Assembly: GCF_030269905.1 (NCBI RefSeq) | Contig: NZ_BSVC01000002.1 | Coordinates: 222,419 to 286,418, forward strand | Direction: 5' to 3' | DNA from: Pelosinus sp. IPA-1 | GTDB lineage: Bacteria > Bacillota > Negativicutes > DSM-13327 | DNA: 64,000 nucleotides | Shown here: positions 62,449 to 64,000 of the stretch, piece by piece | Layout: the number at the start of each line of letters is the position of its first letter | Position numbering within the stretch: position 1 is the stretch's first letter | Position numbers and translations under genes: made by a program | The notes under the pieces: model-generated | Told to the model about the DNA's origin: nothing | Databases searched by the model: none | What the model saw: only the letters and a program-made list of their open reading frames with translations

Positions 62449-63099
62449 ATGGCAAAATTCTTTTTTCCAAGCTGTAAGGCAAAAGCTACTTATACACAAG
62501 CAAGTGAAAAACTGCGTATCTACATGAGGGATAGATATAATATCGATTCAGTCGGGTGTTGTCGTGCGGAGCATCAAAAGCTAACTGCTCAGGATAGCGC
62601 GATTGTTGTCTGTAATAATTGTGCCGCTATAATGGAAGAAAGCTCACAGGCTGGAAATATTGAGTTTGTCTGGGATTTGATCGACAATGATGTTGATTTT
62701 CCATTTCCAGATTATCATAGCGAGATAATAACGATTCAGGATTGCTGGGTTGCTTTTGAAAAACGACATCTTCAAGATACTGTACGTTCTCTTTTGAAGA
62801 AAATGAATATTAAGTATGTAGAACTGGATGAAAACTTTGGAAAGACCAAATTCTGTGGTGTGAATCTATTAGCTCCCTGTACACCGAGCAATGCCAAACT
62901 GGCTCCCAAACGCTATGTAGCGGAAGGTGCGCATATGTTTACCCCCTGTCCCCCAGAGGAGCAGATAGCATATTTTCAAAAGCACTGTACACAAATCCAG
63001 ACAGAAAAAGTGGCATGTTATTGTAAATTCTGTAGAGAAGCAATTACGATGGGAGGAAAACAGGGCATCCATTTGTTGGAGTTGCTTTTTCCATGCTAA
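62449..63099 (+). CDS. Cys-rich CCG-domain-like protein
   Basis: This 216-aa protein has two CCG-like cysteine motifs: SVGCCRAEHQKL ... VVCNNCAAIMEE, then KFCGVNLLAPCTPSNAKLAP and ACYCKFCREAITMGG. CCG domains bind a noncubane Fe-S cluster in HdrB-type heterodisulfide reductases and related oxidoreductases, so a redox role is likely. It may act with an external partner, since no HdrA/C genes are near. ATG 62449 has GAGGTGAT upstream. Confidence 0.7.
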   Translation: MAKFFFPSCKAKATYTQASEKLRIYMRDRYNIDSVGCCRAEHQKLTAQDSAIVVCNNCAAIMEESSQAGNIEFVWDLIDNDVDFPFPDYHSEIITIQDCWVAFEKRHLQDTVRSLLKKMNIKYVELDENFGKTKFCGVNLLAPCTPSNAKLAPKRYVAEGAHMFTPCPPEEQIAYFQKHCTQIQTEKVACYCKFCREAITMGGKQGIHLLELLFPC

Positions 63100-63235
63100 A
63101 GGTTATATTTTGATGGTAAATAGGATAGAAATATGGGATAGCGTTTTTCGAAGAGAAGTTTATGATCATATATTTATGACATAAGAGAAAAAAAAGACAG
63201 GGACTCAAACGAACTGTCCCTTTGATTTCATGATC
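63100..63235 (+). repeat. Composite intergenic repeat, copy without hairpin
   Basis: A tail (atggtaaataggatagaaat), then gcgtttttcgaagagaagtt, a linker and the end box gactcaaacgaactgtccct. The hairpin is absent, so this shows the order tail-linker-end box clearly. Confidence 0.8.
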
Positions 63236-63357
63236 TATCTCCTAAGCAATCAGTAGAAAGGGTCCAAGCCTTTCAAAATCTAGCATAGTCTTACAACTTT
63301 ATACATAGTATGATTGTAATGTTATCCCATTTTAAGGAATTGGGAGGAAACCATATT

Positions 63358-63483
63358 ATGAATTTAGATTGGAATATTATCATTGAAATTGTTTTAGGTG
63401 TAGTCATATATAAAATTGTAGATTCATTATTCAATGCTTTTTGGAAAGTAATTTGCAAGATGTTTGCTAAAATAGCTAAATAA
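63358..63483 (+). CDS. Putative 41-aa amphipathic/membrane protein
   Basis: ATG 63358, after GGGAGG, encodes MNLDWNIIIEIVLGVVIYKI, then NAFWKVICKMFAKIAK. The first half is hydrophobic and the end is basic and amphipathic. It lies alone between two repeat copies. The strong ribosome site supports it. Confidence 0.5.
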   Translation: MNLDWNIIIEIVLGVVIYKIVDSLFNAFWKVICKMFAKIAK

Positions 63484-63524
63484 GTATAATTGCCGACAGG
63501 ACTGAAAGAATAAAACCTCGAACG

Positions 63525-63735
63525 AAATCATATGTCACACCTCACGGTGTCGAACTCCTGTCTATGCATAGAATAGAAGAACGACCAACAATCAATATAT
63601 AACGACAAACACCTGCAATTTGGCCTAGCCTAGCAGGTGTTTTGTATTTTAAAGGTAAATAGGATAGAAATATGGGACACAAAATTTGCTTAATAAAACC
63701 GTTCCTTTGATTTTTTGTTGACAAAAGGAACGTCC
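63525..63735 (+). repeat. Composite intergenic repeat, copy 13 (variant)
   Basis: A short lead (gtcgaactcctgtctatgca), a variant hairpin (caaacacctgca / agcaggtgttttg, 63607-63640), a tail, and a changed end box (aataaaaccgttcctttgat). The hairpin arms carry compensating changes (cacctgc / gcaggtg), so the stem is kept. Confidence 0.8.
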
Positions 63736-63858
63736 CCTCTGTCAGTTTATGTTTACAGAAGGTTTTTTATCGGACGTTAGTGCTTTTTAAGTAGACATTT
63801 ATTGTTAATGAAGATATTATATTATTGGTAATTATTTCCAAGACGAGGAGGCGGAATT

Positions 63859-64000
63859 TTGAAGAAAATCATATTTTTAGTTTTATCGTTATTTATAATA
63901 AATTATTTTTTTTCATTTGCAACAGCAAAAGATGAGTATAATTATGAAACTAAATTTAATCCTCAGGACATGAGAGAGGATTTATTATTTTTAGAGAAGA
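63859..64000 (+). CDS. Exported protein, 3' end outside the window
   Basis: TTG 63859 follows GAGGAGGCGG. A signal peptide (KKIIFLVLSLFIINYFFSFA) is followed by the start of a mature domain (KDEYNYETKFNPQDMREDLL), and the frame is still open at base 64000. No family can be told. Confidence 0.6.
   Translation, partial: MKKIIFLVLSLFIINYFFSFATAKDEYNYETKFNPQDMREDLLFLEK

Overview
The window looks like chromosome from an endospore-forming, outer-membrane-bearing Firmicute of the Negativicutes, in the Pelosinus/Sporomusa direction. This is an inference. AT-rich DNA, strong AGGAGG ribosome sites and many TTG/GTG starts fit Firmicutes. A complete GerA/GerC/GerB germinant-receptor operon (15759-19862) shows sporulation, and an AsmA-like protein (3373-5007) of the kind used in outer-membrane assembly points to a diderm cell. 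No rRNA, tRNA, CRISPR array, intact transposase or prophage was seen.

Layout. 1-7.7 kb: scattered single genes (membrane protein, 3D-domain wall protein, Fe-S aldo/keto reductase, AsmA-like protein, SGNH hydrolase). 7.9-13.3 kb: a sugar-acid locus with the composition of E. coli yjhIHGF (IclR regulator, dehydratase, GntP permease, aldolase). 13.6-15.5 kb: a SagB-like oxidoreductase divergent from a radical-SAM gene that lies behind a ykkC-class riboswitch. 15.8-19.9 kb: germinant receptor. 20-21.5 kb: Crp-like regulator and SDR. 22.3-29.5 kb: a mannose-family PTS operon (IIA, IIB, IIC, IID, HAD phosphatase, second IIB) with a sigma-54 promoter and its own LevR-type activator at the end. 29.8-37.5 kb: rifampin phosphotransferase, small stand-alone genes, a decayed AraC regulator and a cluster of tiny frames in front of a DsrE-like gene. 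37.8-41.2 kb: AraC regulator, MFS exporter, isochorismatase-like and metallo-hydrolase genes. 41.5-49.1 kb: OPT transporter, class D beta-lactamase under a BlaI-type operator pair, acetyltransferase, a permease with a His-rich loop and a coupled 45-aa protein, and an ECF S component. 49.1-54.1 kb: fosX, DMT transporter, 2-hydroxyacid dehydrogenase, phosphotransacetylase, LysR and a beheaded TetR. 54.5-64 kb: quinone-reductase-like gene, lipoprotein, esterase, a chitinase with a sigma-54 promoter, PfpI-like protein, cell-wall amidase and small unknowns.

The most pervasive feature is a composite intergenic repeat, present in about two dozen full or partial copies. Its parts are a ~100-base lead, a strong hairpin (ctcctgc...gcaggag), an AT-rich tail (tgtattttaatggtaaatag), a linker (gacatgaggcaaaaagatgg) and an end box (gactcaaaagaaccgtcccc). 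Two copies abut the severed 3' ends of genes whose relatives are intact elsewhere in the window, which suggests the family takes part in rearrangement.

The observations I rate highest are the ykkC-class riboswitch in front of a radical-SAM gene, the composite repeat with its gene-tail junctions, the tiny-frame cluster ahead of the DsrE-like gene, the His-rich permease with its coupled small protein, and the sigma-54 promoter with spaced direct repeats in front of the chitinase. All functional assignments come from reading the sequence and from family knowledge; no database search was run.
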